Source: Micromonospora sp. CCTCC AA 2012012 (GTDB taxonomy: Bacteria; Actinomycetota; Actinomycetes; Mycobacteriales; Micromonosporaceae). Taken from it: a stretch of 64,000 nucleotides of DNA. How positions within the stretch are numbered: the first letter of the stretch is position 1; each line of letters starts with the position of its first letter. The notes below the pieces were generated by a model. That model worked only from the letters and a program-made list of their open reading frames with translations, was not told where the DNA came from and searched no databases. The translations under genes were made by a program, and so were the position numbers. The stretch is taken from assembly GCF_040499845.1 (NCBI RefSeq), contig NZ_CP159342.1, positions 4,836,001 through 4,900,000 of the forward strand, written 5' to 3'. Of the stretch, positions 48,093 to 56,289 are shown piece by piece.

Positions 48093-48926
48093 TCAGGCGG
48101 GGTAGTGCTGGTCGTGGGCTTGGCGGGGGGCGCAGACGGAGGCTCGGCTGCAGGAGCAGCGGGAGCCGTCGGCGTCCAGGCGGACGGTCACCGCGTCGCG
48201 CGGGACGCTGTGGCCGACCACGCGACCGTCGCCCTCGGGGGTGGTCACCCGGCTGCCGACGGGCGGGGCGGACTCCTGGAACTTCTGGTACAGCGGGTGC
48301 TCGTACTTGAGGCAGCACATCAGCCGGCCGCACGCGCCGGAGATGCGCAGCGGGTTCAACGGCAGGTCCTGATCCTTCGCCATCCGGATGGTGACCGGCT
48401 CGAAGTCGTTGAGGAAGGTGGCGCAGCAGAGGTCACGGCCGCAGGAGCCGATCCCGCCCTGGACCCGCGCCGAGTCCCGCGCGGAGAGCTGCCGCAGCTC
48501 GACCCGGCAGTGCAGGGTGGCCCCGAGGTCACGGACCAGCGACCGGAAGTCCACCCGGTGCGGCGCGGTGAAATAGACGGTGGTCCGGTCGCTGCCGGTC
48601 TCCGGAGGGCCGAACACGTGGTCCACGGCCACCACCTTCATCGGCAGGCCGTGCTCCCGGATCAGCCGCTTCGCGGCCACCTTCGCCTCCGCCTTGCGCC
48701 GCCGCAGCAACTCGTCGCGGCGCAGGTCCTCCTCGCCGGCCAGCCCGGCCAGCCGGGGGAAGCCGTCGGTCTCCTCGGAGACCCACTGGGCGGCCCAGAC
48801 GCACTCGGCCACCTCGGGCCCGTCGTCGGTGGGCACCAGCACCCGGTCGCCGACCTGGGGGCGGAACTCACCGGGGTCGAGGTAGTAGAGGCGCCCGTAC
48901 CGGTTGAAGCTGACCGCGCAGAGCAT
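48093..48926 (-). CDS. ricT: RicT / PSP1-domain regulatory protein
   Basis: PSP1 C-terminal domain protein of 277 residues. Near the end it carries the two Cys clusters CGRDLCCATFL and CGRLMCCLKYE, which in RicT help hold an iron-sulfur cluster with RicA/RicF. In Bacillus this complex governs RNase Y maturation; actinobacteria keep RicT alone. ATG 48926 has GAGG 9 nt upstream; ATG 48932 is two codons earlier. It is downstream of holB and the secretion-like genes on the same strand, which is a common actinobacterial order (tmk-holB-ricT). Confidence 0.9.
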   Translation of the reverse strand: MLCAVSFNRYGRLYYLDPGEFRPQVGDRVLVPTDDGPEVAECVWAAQWVSEETDGFPRLAGLAGEEDLRRDELLRRRKAEAKVAAKRLIREHGLPMKVVAVDHVFGPPETGSDRTTVYFTAPHRVDFRSLVRDLGATLHCRVELRQLSARDSARVQGGIGSCGRDLCCATFLNDFEPVTIRMAKDQDLPLNPLRISGACGRLMCCLKYEHPLYQKFQESAPPVGSRVTTPEGDGRVVGHSVPRDAVTVRLDADGSRCSCSRASVCAPRQAHDQHYPA

Positions 48927-49233
48927 GCCCATGCCCCTCACCCTACGACGGCGGACCGGCACCGGCCCGTCCGGGCGTCGTCACCCGGTCACACCGCGCA
49001 GCGATCAACGATTGTCGACTCGACCGACCGGCACCCGACCCGTCGTGTCGTTGACCCTCGCCCGGACGGCTGATTCCTGGCCGACACGGGGGACAAACGC
49101 CGGCCGACAGCGTTGAGTGAACACAGACCTGCGGGGGGTGCAGGGGAAGCCACGGCGTCGTCGCCGCAGCCGGTTCACGCCGGCCTGCAGCGCGACGCCG
49201 TGGCCGTTTCCGGCGTACCGGCACCGGGACGGG
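48927..49233. other. 307-bp gap with no supported gene
   Basis: Between ricT and the WXG-like gene. No family-like frame is found on either strand. It probably contains the ricT promoter; TTGATC on the minus strand near 48999 could be a -35 box but no -10 partner is convincing. Confidence 0.5.
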
Positions 49234-49902
49234 TCAGCGACCGATCCGGGTGGTGCCGCCATAGCGGGGGGCGTTCACCGGGCGGTCCCGCCAGGTCGTC
49301 TCGGCGAGGCTGGGCCCCCACTGCCGCAGCAGGGTCTCCGCGCCGTCGTAGGCCACCCCGAGCACGGAGAGCACCCGTACCGCGATCTCGGCCGCCGCCA
49401 GCACCCCGGCGGGGTCGGCGTCGACCCCGGGCCGGGTCGCGGCGAGCACGGTGACCGCCTCGGCGGAACGCAGCACGTCGGCCAACGCCCGGGCCAGGGC
49501 GAGCCGGCTGCCCTCCACCCAGTCGGCCAGCGCGTCGGCGTAACCCGCCGTCGACTCCAGCCGCCCCACCAGGCTCTCCGGACCCTCGTCGAGGTGTCGC
49601 AGCAGCGCGCCGCGGGCCTCGTCGTACGCGGAGGCGGCCGGGCCGGACCAGGCCACCGGGTCGGCGAGGGTGGCGCCGGCGTCGTCGTACCCCCGGACGA
49701 GCCGGCGCACGGCGTGGCCGGCGGTCGCCAGCGGCGCGGGATGCAGTTCGAGGAAGCCACGCACCGCGTCGCCGGGGAGCACCTGCATGCGGCGCAGCAG
49801 CGGCCAGAGCCGGTGCGTCTCGGGCACCCCCGAGGCGAGCAGCGTGTCGACCCGGCCCAGCAGGTCGAGGCCGGGCTCGGCGAGCCGGTCCAGCGCGTCC
49901 AT
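49234..49902 (-). CDS. WXG100/LXG-like protein of a type VII secretion-type cluster
   Basis: Protein of 222 residues, Ala/Leu/Arg-rich and almost fully helical. The middle has a WSG turn (LADPVAWSGPAASAYDEARGALLRHL), the hairpin seen in WXG100 proteins, in a longer frame like LXG or PPE-like partners. Its ATG overlaps the stop of the EspC-like gene by one base (TGATG), so the two are co-translated. The function is probably secreted or surface-exposed effector/chaperone; no ESX core gene is in the window. Confidence 0.6.
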   Translation of the reverse strand: MDALDRLAEPGLDLLGRVDTLLASGVPETHRLWPLLRRMQVLPGDAVRGFLELHPAPLATAGHAVRRLVRGYDDAGATLADPVAWSGPAASAYDEARGALLRHLDEGPESLVGRLESTAGYADALADWVEGSRLALARALADVLRSAEAVTVLAATRPGVDADPAGVLAAAEIAVRVLSVLGVAYDGAETLLRQWGPSLAETTWRDRPVNAPRYGGTTRIGR

Positions 49903-50207
49903 CACGCCTCCCGGGCCAGCCGGCGCCGGACGGCGTCGTCGGTGTCGGAGTACCGGTCGGCGGCGCTGCGCAGGGCGGCCGCGGCGGCGGCCAGCCGGGC
50001 GGCGGCGGCGCTGGCCTCCCGGGCCCGGTCGCCCGTGGCGGTGGTCCACTGCCGGTGCAGGGCCCGCCCGATCTCGCCGGGGCGCCCCGGGGCGTGCGCG
50101 CCGAAGGCGGGGTGCGGCGGGTCGCTCGCGGTGACCGTGTGGGCGAGGGTGGCCAGGACGGCGCTCGCCTCGTCGAGGCGGGCGGCCAGGGTGCGCAGGC
50201 TCTCCAC
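49902..50207 (-). CDS. EspC-like (DUF2580) ESX-associated protein
   Basis: Protein of 101 residues. Helical with LRTLAARLDEASAVLATLAHTVTASDPP and a second helix AAAAALRSAADRYSDTDDAVRRRL, the layout of EspC/DUF2580 proteins linked to type VII secretion (DRY..TD near the end is typical). Start GTG or ATG at 50207, 1 bp after the YbaB-like stop. It forms a three-gene unit with YbaB-like and WXG-like genes. Confidence 0.7.
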   Translation of the reverse strand: MESLRTLAARLDEASAVLATLAHTVTASDPPHPAFGAHAPGRPGEIGRALHRQWTTATGDRAREASAAAARLAAAAAALRSAADRYSDTDDAVRRRLAREA

Positions 50208-50208
50208 C

Positions 50209-50538
50209 TCAGGCTCCCGCGAGGGGACGGTAGGTCGCGAAGGTCTCGTTGTGCAGCTTCTCCCGCGCCCACTGGGCGGCGTCGGCCGCGGCGGTGACCG
50301 CGGCCTGCACCGACCCGGCCACGTCCCGGGGGTTGCGCTGGTGCAGCGGGCCGAGGAAGCGCACGTCGGTGATCCGCCCCCCGGCCGTCACCACCACCTC
50401 GACCAGCCCGTCGGGCGAGCGGACGGTGACCTCGACCGTCGCCACCGCCTGGTCGAACTCGGCCTGCAGGGACTCGATGCGCCGGTAGCGCCGCACCGCC
50501 TCCTCGATCCAGGCCTCGTCGATCTCCCCCCGCGGCAT
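50209..50538 (-). CDS. YbaB/EbfC-like nucleoid-associated family protein
   Basis: Protein of 109 residues: RRYRRIESLQAEFDQAVATVEVTVRSPDGLVEVVVTAGGRITDVRFLGPLHQRNPRDVAGSVQAAVTAAADAAQWA. The central beta strand VEVVVTAGGRITDVRF is the YbaB core. In actinobacteria such proteins head ESX-like gene sets. ATG 50538 with GGAGG 8 nt upstream. A possible promoter on the minus strand (TCGACA at 50638-50633, 18-bp spacer, TACGGT at 50614-50609) precedes it. Confidence 0.8.
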   Translation of the reverse strand: MPRGEIDEAWIEEAVRRYRRIESLQAEFDQAVATVEVTVRSPDGLVEVVVTAGGRITDVRFLGPLHQRNPRDVAGSVQAAVTAAADAAQWAREKLHNETFATYRPLAGA

Positions 50539-50666
50539 CGGCGGACTCCTCCCCGGCAGACGGCCGTCACTCACTCAGCGTGCCGCCACCGTCACCACGG
50601 CACACCGGACCGTACCGCACGTCAATTGCGACTGTCGATGCCCTGTGGATGACGGTTGGACGACGG

Positions 50667-51890
50667 TCAGCCGCGCCACAGGGCGAGCATCATCGCCTCG
50701 ACCGCGATCCGCGGCTTGACGTTCGCCTCGATCGCCGCCCGGCACTCCAGGACGGCCTCCAGCCGGCGCAGCGCCCCCTCGGCGTCCCACTTCTGCGCGC
50801 CCGCCCGGGCCACCTCGGCGGTGTCGGTGTGCACCGGCTCGACCGGCGCCCGCAGCGCCATGGTCAGCGCGTCCCGATAGAAGCCGGCCAGGTCGACCAG
50901 GGCCCGGTCCAGGGCGTCCCGCTGGGCTCGGGTGGCCCGGGACTTCTGCCGCTTCTCCAGCTCCTTGAGCTGACCGGCGGCGCCGCGCATCGCACCGGCC
51001 GCGCCGCGCCCGGTGCCGCCCGCGCCGAGCGCGGTCTGCAACGCCGCCCGTTCGGACTCGTCGGCCTCGGCCACCGACGCCGCGGCCTCCGCCTCGGCCG
51101 CCTCGATCAGCGCCGAGGCGGCGTCGAAGGCCGCACCCACCCCGGTCAGCCGGCGCGGCACCGCGAGCACCGCGTCGCGCCGCTGCCGGGCCTCCGGGTC
51201 GCGGGCCAGCCGCCGGGCCCGGCCCACGTGCCCCTGCGCCGCCGCCGCGGCCCACTGCGCCACGTCGGGCGCGATCCCGTCCCGGCGTACGAGCACGTCG
51301 GCCACCGCCGCCGCCGACGGCTGCCCCAGCGGTACGACCCGACAGCGCGACCGGATGGTCACCGAGATGTCGTCCGGGTGGACGGACGGGGCGCAGAGCA
51401 GGAAGACCGTCCGGGGCGGCGGCTCCTCGATCGCCTTGAGCAGGGCGTTGCCGGCCGCCTCGGTGAGCCGGTCGGCGTCCTCGATGATGACGACCTGCCA
51501 GCGTCCGCCGGAGGGGGTGCTCGCCGCGCGGAGCACCAGCGCGCGCATCTCGTTGACGCCGATGGAGAGCCCCTCCGGCACCACCAGCCGGACGTCGGCG
51601 TGGGTGCCGGCCAGCGTGGTGTGGCAGCCGGGGCACTCGCCGCAGCCGGTGCCGTGCACGCACTGGAGGGCGGCGGCGAAGGCGCGGGCCGCCACCGACC
51701 GGCCGGAGCCCGGCGGCCCGGTGAAGATCCACGCGTGGGTCATCCCCGCCCCCGGGTCGGGACCGGCCGGCTCGACGCCCGCCGGAGCCACCCCGGCGGC
51801 GCGCAGTCCGGCGGCGGCCGAGGTGGCGGCCCGGCGCAGCGTGGTGACCGCCTCGTCCTGACCGACCAGGTCGGCGAAGACGTCCGGCAT
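50667..51890 (-). CDS. holB: DNA polymerase III subunit delta' (HolB)
   Basis: Clamp-loader AAA+ subunit of 407 residues: FADLVGQDEAVTTLRRA, Walker-A-like IFTGPPGSGRSVAARAFA, zinc module CVHGTGCGECPGCHTTL, sensor VVIIEDADRLTEAAGNALLKAIEEPPP and SRC motif IRSRCRVV. The C-terminal domain has an Ala-rich helix around 250-330. It helps load the sliding clamp. ATG 51890 overlaps the tmk stop by one base. Located in the usual tmk-holB pair. Confidence 0.95.
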   Translation of the reverse strand: MPDVFADLVGQDEAVTTLRRAATSAAAGLRAAGVAPAGVEPAGPDPGAGMTHAWIFTGPPGSGRSVAARAFAAALQCVHGTGCGECPGCHTTLAGTHADVRLVVPEGLSIGVNEMRALVLRAASTPSGGRWQVVIIEDADRLTEAAGNALLKAIEEPPPRTVFLLCAPSVHPDDISVTIRSRCRVVPLGQPSAAAVADVLVRRDGIAPDVAQWAAAAAQGHVGRARRLARDPEARQRRDAVLAVPRRLTGVGAAFDAASALIEAAEAEAAASVAEADESERAALQTALGAGGTGRGAAGAMRGAAGQLKELEKRQKSRATRAQRDALDRALVDLAGFYRDALTMALRAPVEPVHTDTAEVARAGAQKWDAEGALRRLEAVLECRAAIEANVKPRIAVEAMMLALWRG

Positions 51891-54112
51891 CAGGTGTGGC
51901 GCTCCATGCTCACCAGCTCCGTGTCGGATAACTCGGGCTGGACCGAGGTGTCCGGGCCCTGGGCCGGTCGGGGGTGCACGATGCCGGCCGGGTCCACCAG
52001 GAACTCGTCCACCCGGCGGGCGACCGCCGCGGCGATCTCCTCGGCCGGGCGGGCGGCGTCCAGCACCAGGTAGCGCTTCGGGTCGGCGGCGGCGAGGTCG
52101 AGGAAGGCGTACCGGACCCGCTCGTGGAAGGCGATCGACTCGGCTTCGAGGCGGTCGGTGCCGGCGTTGCGGGACTCGACCCGGGACAGCCCGGTGTGCG
52201 GGTCGACGTCGAGGAGCACCACCAGGTCGGGCTTGAGCCCGCCGGTGGCCCACGAGGAGAGCCAGGAGACCTCCTGCACCGGCAGCGTACGACCGGCACC
52301 CTGGTACGCCAGGGACGAGTCGACGTACCGGTCGCTGATCACCACGGCACCCCGGATCAGCGCCGGCCGGACCACCGTGGCGACGTGGTGCGCCCGGTCG
52401 GCGGCGTAGAGCAGGGCCTCGGCGCGGGGCGACGGGGCGGCCTCGCCGGTCGGGTCGAGCACCAGCGCGCGGATCCGCTCGCCGACGGCGGTGGCCCCCG
52501 GCTCCCGGGTGACCACCACGTCGCGCCCCTCGGCGCGCAGCCGCTCGGCGAGCGCGGCGAGCTGGGTCGACTTGCCGGCGCCCTCGCCCCCCTCGAAGAC
52601 CACGAAGAGGCCGCTGGAGACGAAGTGCTCGGCCGGCATCAGCGGCCGGCCCCGGATCGAGCCCCAGAGGTCGGCCAGGACCGGCACGCCCTTCTTGTCG
52701 TCCATCTGGCCGAAGGCGCTGATCCCGGCAAAGATGCCGGCGGCACCGGCGGCGAGCAGCAGCAGCCGGGTGGAGGAGACCGAGATGCCCAGGTCGGCGA
52801 TGGTCAGCCGGCGGGAGCCGCCGACGCCGACCAGGAGGCTGCTGAGCGTGATGGCCAGGATCAGCACCAGCCGGGTGCCGATCTGCACCACGGCGAAGAC
52901 CCGGCCGCGTACCTCGTCGGCGATCTCGCCGCCGAGCAGGGTGGTGCCGGCGAGGAAGGCCATGCCGGCGCCCGCGCCGACCAGGATCGCGCCGAGGATC
53001 GCCATCGACAGGTGGATGGCGAAGGCGAGGACCAGGACCGAGGCGCTGGCCAGCACGATGCTCATGCCGAACCAGCGCCGCCGGGACATGTCCCGCACGA
53101 TCATCGGGCCCAGCCCGATGCCGACCGCCAGGCCGACGAAGATCGCGCCGAAGAGCAGGTAGAACGCGGCGTCGCCGGCGCCGAGCGAGGCGGCGAAGAA
53201 CTTCGCCATGCCGATCACGATGCCGCCGCCGGCGAACGCCCCGAAGATGCCCAGCACCAGGCCGCGGACCAGCGGGGTCTGGCTGATGTATTTCCAGCCC
53301 TCGACGAACTGGCGGAACATGCTCTGCTCGGTCTGCTCGCGCTCGCCACCCCGGGACTGGCTGATCTCCTTGATCCCGAAGGCGACGACCAGCGCGGTGG
53401 CCAGTCGCGAGAACGAGTTGACCCAGAGCGCCAGCTGCGCCGGCTCGGCCCAGCTCGGCAGCTCGCCGCCGACCAGTCCCCGCACCGTGCGGTCGAGCAC
53501 GGCCGCGACGATGGCCGCGGCGATCGGGGTCAGGCCGTACGTGGTGATCAGGGTGAGCTGGTTGGCCGCCTCAAGCCGGGCGCGCGGGATCAGGTTGGGG
53601 ACCGCGGCCTCCTTGGCCGGGATCCACAGCAGGGTGACCGACTCGATCAGGAAGGTGGCGATCAGCGCCCAGCCGACCACCAGGCCACCTCCGGCGCCGG
53701 TCAGCGCGTAGAGCGGGATGGAGGCGAAGAGCACGAAGCGCAGCAGGTCGCAGATGACCATGGTCCAGCGCCGGTCGAACCGGTCCGCGAAGACGCCGGC
53801 CACCGGCCCGAGCAGCAGCGCCGGCAGCAGCCGGATCGCGATCAGGCTGCCGAACGCGGCGCCCTTGGCGGTGCTGCCCTGCACCTGGGAGGCGGCGAAG
53901 ACGGAGGTGGCGAGCAGGCCGAGCCAGTCACCGAACGACGCCGCGCCGAGCACGATCCAGAGTCGGCGGAAGGGCCGGATGCGCAGCACCGAGCGGATCG
54001 CGGCGGCCCCGGACGGGTCGCCCTGGGCGCCGGGCGACGACACGCCGGGCGACTCGCCGTTCTTCTGGCTTTCGATGGCCGTACCTCCACGTGCCGGCCC
54101 AGAGCTGGGCAT
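51890..54112 (-). CDS. tmk: MFS-thymidylate kinase fusion protein
   Basis: Protein of 740 residues joining two known units. Residues about 40-470 hold about 12 transmembrane helices with MFS character (RPFRRLWIVLGAASFGDWLGLLATSVFA; motif A-like FADRFDRRWTM). Residues about 505-715 are a complete dTMP kinase: FVVFEGGEGAGKSTQLAALAERL (P-loop), VVVTREPGATAVGE, VISDRYVDSSLAYQGAGR, and the LID region. The kinase is essential for dTTP; the membrane part might take up or move nucleosides or metabolites. This fused form occurs in Micromonosporaceae and Streptomyces relatives. Start ATG 54112. Confidence 0.92.
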   Translation of the reverse strand: MPSSGPARGGTAIESQKNGESPGVSSPGAQGDPSGAAAIRSVLRIRPFRRLWIVLGAASFGDWLGLLATSVFAASQVQGSTAKGAAFGSLIAIRLLPALLLGPVAGVFADRFDRRWTMVICDLLRFVLFASIPLYALTGAGGGLVVGWALIATFLIESVTLLWIPAKEAAVPNLIPRARLEAANQLTLITTYGLTPIAAAIVAAVLDRTVRGLVGGELPSWAEPAQLALWVNSFSRLATALVVAFGIKEISQSRGGEREQTEQSMFRQFVEGWKYISQTPLVRGLVLGIFGAFAGGGIVIGMAKFFAASLGAGDAAFYLLFGAIFVGLAVGIGLGPMIVRDMSRRRWFGMSIVLASASVLVLAFAIHLSMAILGAILVGAGAGMAFLAGTTLLGGEIADEVRGRVFAVVQIGTRLVLILAITLSSLLVGVGGSRRLTIADLGISVSSTRLLLLAAGAAGIFAGISAFGQMDDKKGVPVLADLWGSIRGRPLMPAEHFVSSGLFVVFEGGEGAGKSTQLAALAERLRAEGRDVVVTREPGATAVGERIRALVLDPTGEAAPSPRAEALLYAADRAHHVATVVRPALIRGAVVISDRYVDSSLAYQGAGRTLPVQEVSWLSSWATGGLKPDLVVLLDVDPHTGLSRVESRNAGTDRLEAESIAFHERVRYAFLDLAAADPKRYLVLDAARPAEEIAAAVARRVDEFLVDPAGIVHPRPAQGPDTSVQPELSDTELVSMERHT

Positions 54113-54259
54113 CTCCGGTGGAACACTCTAGTCCCGGCGGGGAGCGTCCCCGCCCGCGACATTGCTGCTCGCCGAGCCTAGGCCGCCGGAGCCACCCGAG
54201 ACAGCCCGGACAGACGCGAGGGTATTTCGCATTGACGCCCAGACAGTTAGCGTGCAGAC

Positions 54260-55468
54260 GTGGCCACCGGTAGTGACAAGCTTCGTGATCGCCTCGACCG
54301 GGCGACCGCGCACCTCGACCCGCCGTACGCGGTGGTCGACCTCGCCGCCTTCGACGCCAACGCGACCGCGCTGGCCCACCGCGCCGCCGGCAAGCCCGTC
54401 CGGGTGGCGAGCAAGTCCGTCCGCGTCCGTGACCTGCTGACCCGCGCCCTGGACCGGCCCGGCTGGCGGGGCGTGATGGCCTTCACCCTGCCGGAGGCGA
54501 TCTGGCTGGCCCGGGCCGGCGTGTCGACCGACGTGCTGGTGGCCTACCCGACCGCCGACCGGGCGGCGCTGGCCGAGCTGGCCGCCGACCCGGCCCTCGC
54601 CGGCACGGTCACCCTGATGGTCGACAGCACCGAACACCTCGACCTGATCGACGCCGTCCGCGCCCCCGGGCACCGCGCCGAGCTGCGGGTCTGCCTCGAC
54701 CTGGACGCCTCCTGGCGACCCCTGCGCGGCCGGGTGCACGTCGGCGTGCGCCGCTCACCGCTGCACAGCGCCCGGGCCGCCGGCGCGTTCGCCGCCGCCG
54801 TCGCCGGCCGGCCGGGCTTCCGGCTGGTCGGCCTGATGGCGTACGAGGCACAGATCGCCGGCCTCGGCGACGCACCCCCCGGGCAGGCGCTGCTCGGGCG
54901 GGCGATCCGGGTGGCCCAGCGTGGGTCGTACCGGGAACTGCTGGCCCGCCGGGGTGCCGCGGTCACCGCCGTCCGCCAGCACGCCGACCTGGAGTTCGTC
55001 AACGGCGGCGGCACCGGCAGCGTGGCCGCCACCAGCGCCGATCCCGCGGTCACCGAGGTCACCGCGGGATCGGGCCTGTACGGGCCGACGCTCTTCGACG
55101 CGTACCGTGCCTGGCGCCCCACCCCGGCGGCCTTCTTCGCCTGCGCGGTGGTCCGCCGGCCGGCACCCGGCCTGGCCACCGTGCTCGGTGGCGGCTGGAT
55201 CGCCTCCGGCCCGGCCGCCGACAGCCGGCTGCCGCTGCCCTGGCTGCCGACGGGCCTGAAGCTGCTCGGCGCGGAGGGGGCCGGCGAGGTGCAGACCCCG
55301 CTGACCGGTGCCGCGGCGACCACCCTGCGGGTCGGTGACCGGGTCTGGTTCCGGCACGCCAAGGCCGGTGAGCTCTGCGAGCACGTCAACGAGGTGCACC
55401 TGGTGGAGGGGGACGCCGTGGTGACGACCGTCCCCACCTACCGGGGCGAGGGCCGGGCCTTCCTGTAG
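54260..55468 (+). CDS. PLP-dependent amino acid deaminase/aldolase (alanine-racemase fold)
   Basis: Protein of 402 residues. The N-terminal TIM-barrel half contains the PLP lysine in PVRVASKSVRVRDLL. The second half has EFVNGGGTGSVAATSADPAVTEVTAGSGLYG and a C-terminal beta domain (RVWFRHAKAGELCEHVNEVHLVEG) with a metal site typical of D-threonine/D-serine aldolase relatives. It probably degrades or interconverts hydroxy amino acids. GTG 54260 is the start; a TAGCGT box 6 bp upstream suggests a near-leaderless transcript. In actinobacteria it is often near the lactone oxidase found at 56290. Confidence 0.85.
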   Translation: MATGSDKLRDRLDRATAHLDPPYAVVDLAAFDANATALAHRAAGKPVRVASKSVRVRDLLTRALDRPGWRGVMAFTLPEAIWLARAGVSTDVLVAYPTADRAALAELAADPALAGTVTLMVDSTEHLDLIDAVRAPGHRAELRVCLDLDASWRPLRGRVHVGVRRSPLHSARAAGAFAAAVAGRPGFRLVGLMAYEAQIAGLGDAPPGQALLGRAIRVAQRGSYRELLARRGAAVTAVRQHADLEFVNGGGTGSVAATSADPAVTEVTAGSGLYGPTLFDAYRAWRPTPAAFFACAVVRRPAPGLATVLGGGWIASGPAADSRLPLPWLPTGLKLLGAEGAGEVQTPLTGAAATTLRVGDRVWFRHAKAGELCEHVNEVHLVEGDAVVTTVPTYRGEGRAFL

Positions 55469-55488
55469 CGGCCCGGCGGCGCCGCCGT

Positions 55489-56142
55489 TCAGCCGGTCTG
55501 GGTGACCCCGCTGCGGGCGTCGACCTGCCGGTGCAGGTATTCCCGGATCAGCGCCTTCGCCTCGACGAGCACCCGCTCGTCGCCCTCCGGCTGCCGGCGG
55601 AACGCCAGCTTGATCAGGGCGTCGGCGGCCTCCACCGCGACCTCCAGGTGGAACCGCAGGTCGGGCACGTCAGAGAGCCCGAACCGCTCGGTCAGCACCC
55701 GGGCCAGCTGGTCGGCGATCACGCCGTTGTTGTCGCGCTGCTCGTCGAGCAGGTGCAGGTCGACCACGTCGCCGAAGTGCAGGGTACGGAAGCCCGGGAC
55801 GGTGCGGTGCATCGTGATGTATTCGTCGATCCCCGCGTCGACCCCGTCCCACCAGTGGGTCATGTCGTCCGAGGCGAACCGCTCGTCGAGCCGCTGGAGG
55901 TAGGACTCCATGGTGCGCAGCGTCAACGCCTGGACGATGGCCCGCTTGTCCGGGAAGAACTGATAGACCGACCCGATCGCCACCTCGGCACGCTCGGCGA
56001 GCAGGGTCGTGGTCAAGCCCTCGTACCCCACCTCGTCGACGAGCTCGGCGCAGGCGTCCAGCATCCGCTGGACCCGCGCGACACTTCGACCCTGCACCGG
56101 TACGCGGCGCAGCGGCCCGGTCGTGGCGGCTGGTGTGGACAC
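55489..56142 (-). CDS. TetR family regulator
   Basis: Repressor of 217 residues. Helix-turn-helix LDACAELVDEVGYEGLTTTLLAERAEVAIGSVYQFFPDKRAIVQAL, then a long ligand domain with HHTVPGFRTLHFGDVVDLHLLDEQRD-type segment (reads MHRTVPGFRTL). Start GTG 56142 (AAGGGGGG upstream at about 12 nt). It is divergent from the FAD-dependent lactone oxidase, with an inverted repeat and two GGTACAACG direct repeats in the 147-bp gap, so it probably controls that gene. Confidence 0.93.
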   Translation of the reverse strand: MSTPAATTGPLRRVPVQGRSVARVQRMLDACAELVDEVGYEGLTTTLLAERAEVAIGSVYQFFPDKRAIVQALTLRTMESYLQRLDERFASDDMTHWWDGVDAGIDEYITMHRTVPGFRTLHFGDVVDLHLLDEQRDNNGVIADQLARVLTERFGLSDVPDLRFHLEVAVEAADALIKLAFRRQPEGDERVLVEAKALIREYLHRQVDARSGVTQTG

Positions 56143-56201
56143 TCGGCGCCACCCCCCTTCGACGGATGAACATATCTGCACGTCACGAGTCTGTGACTAC
56201 C

Positions 56202-56271
56202 GGTACAACGAGCGGACCCCGAATGCGGTATTTACCAGGTACAACGTTCCTGATATGAAGTCAGTTCATAT
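56202..56271. promoter_or_regulatory. Operator region between TetR and lactone oxidase
   Basis: AT-rich gap with two direct copies of GGTACAACG (56202-56210, 56238-56246) and an inverted repeat ATATGAA-GTCAG-TTCATAT (56253-56271), 19 bp upstream of the oxidase start. A TetR dimer could sit on the palindrome and block the promoter. Confidence 0.6.
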
Positions 56272-56289
56272 TCATGTCGAGGAGCGTCC

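Noticed and set aside
54232..54253. TTGACG and TAGCGT as a promoter for the aldolase gene
   Set aside because: The boxes are only 10 bp apart, too close for a -35/-10 pair; TAGCGT alone may serve a leaderless transcript.
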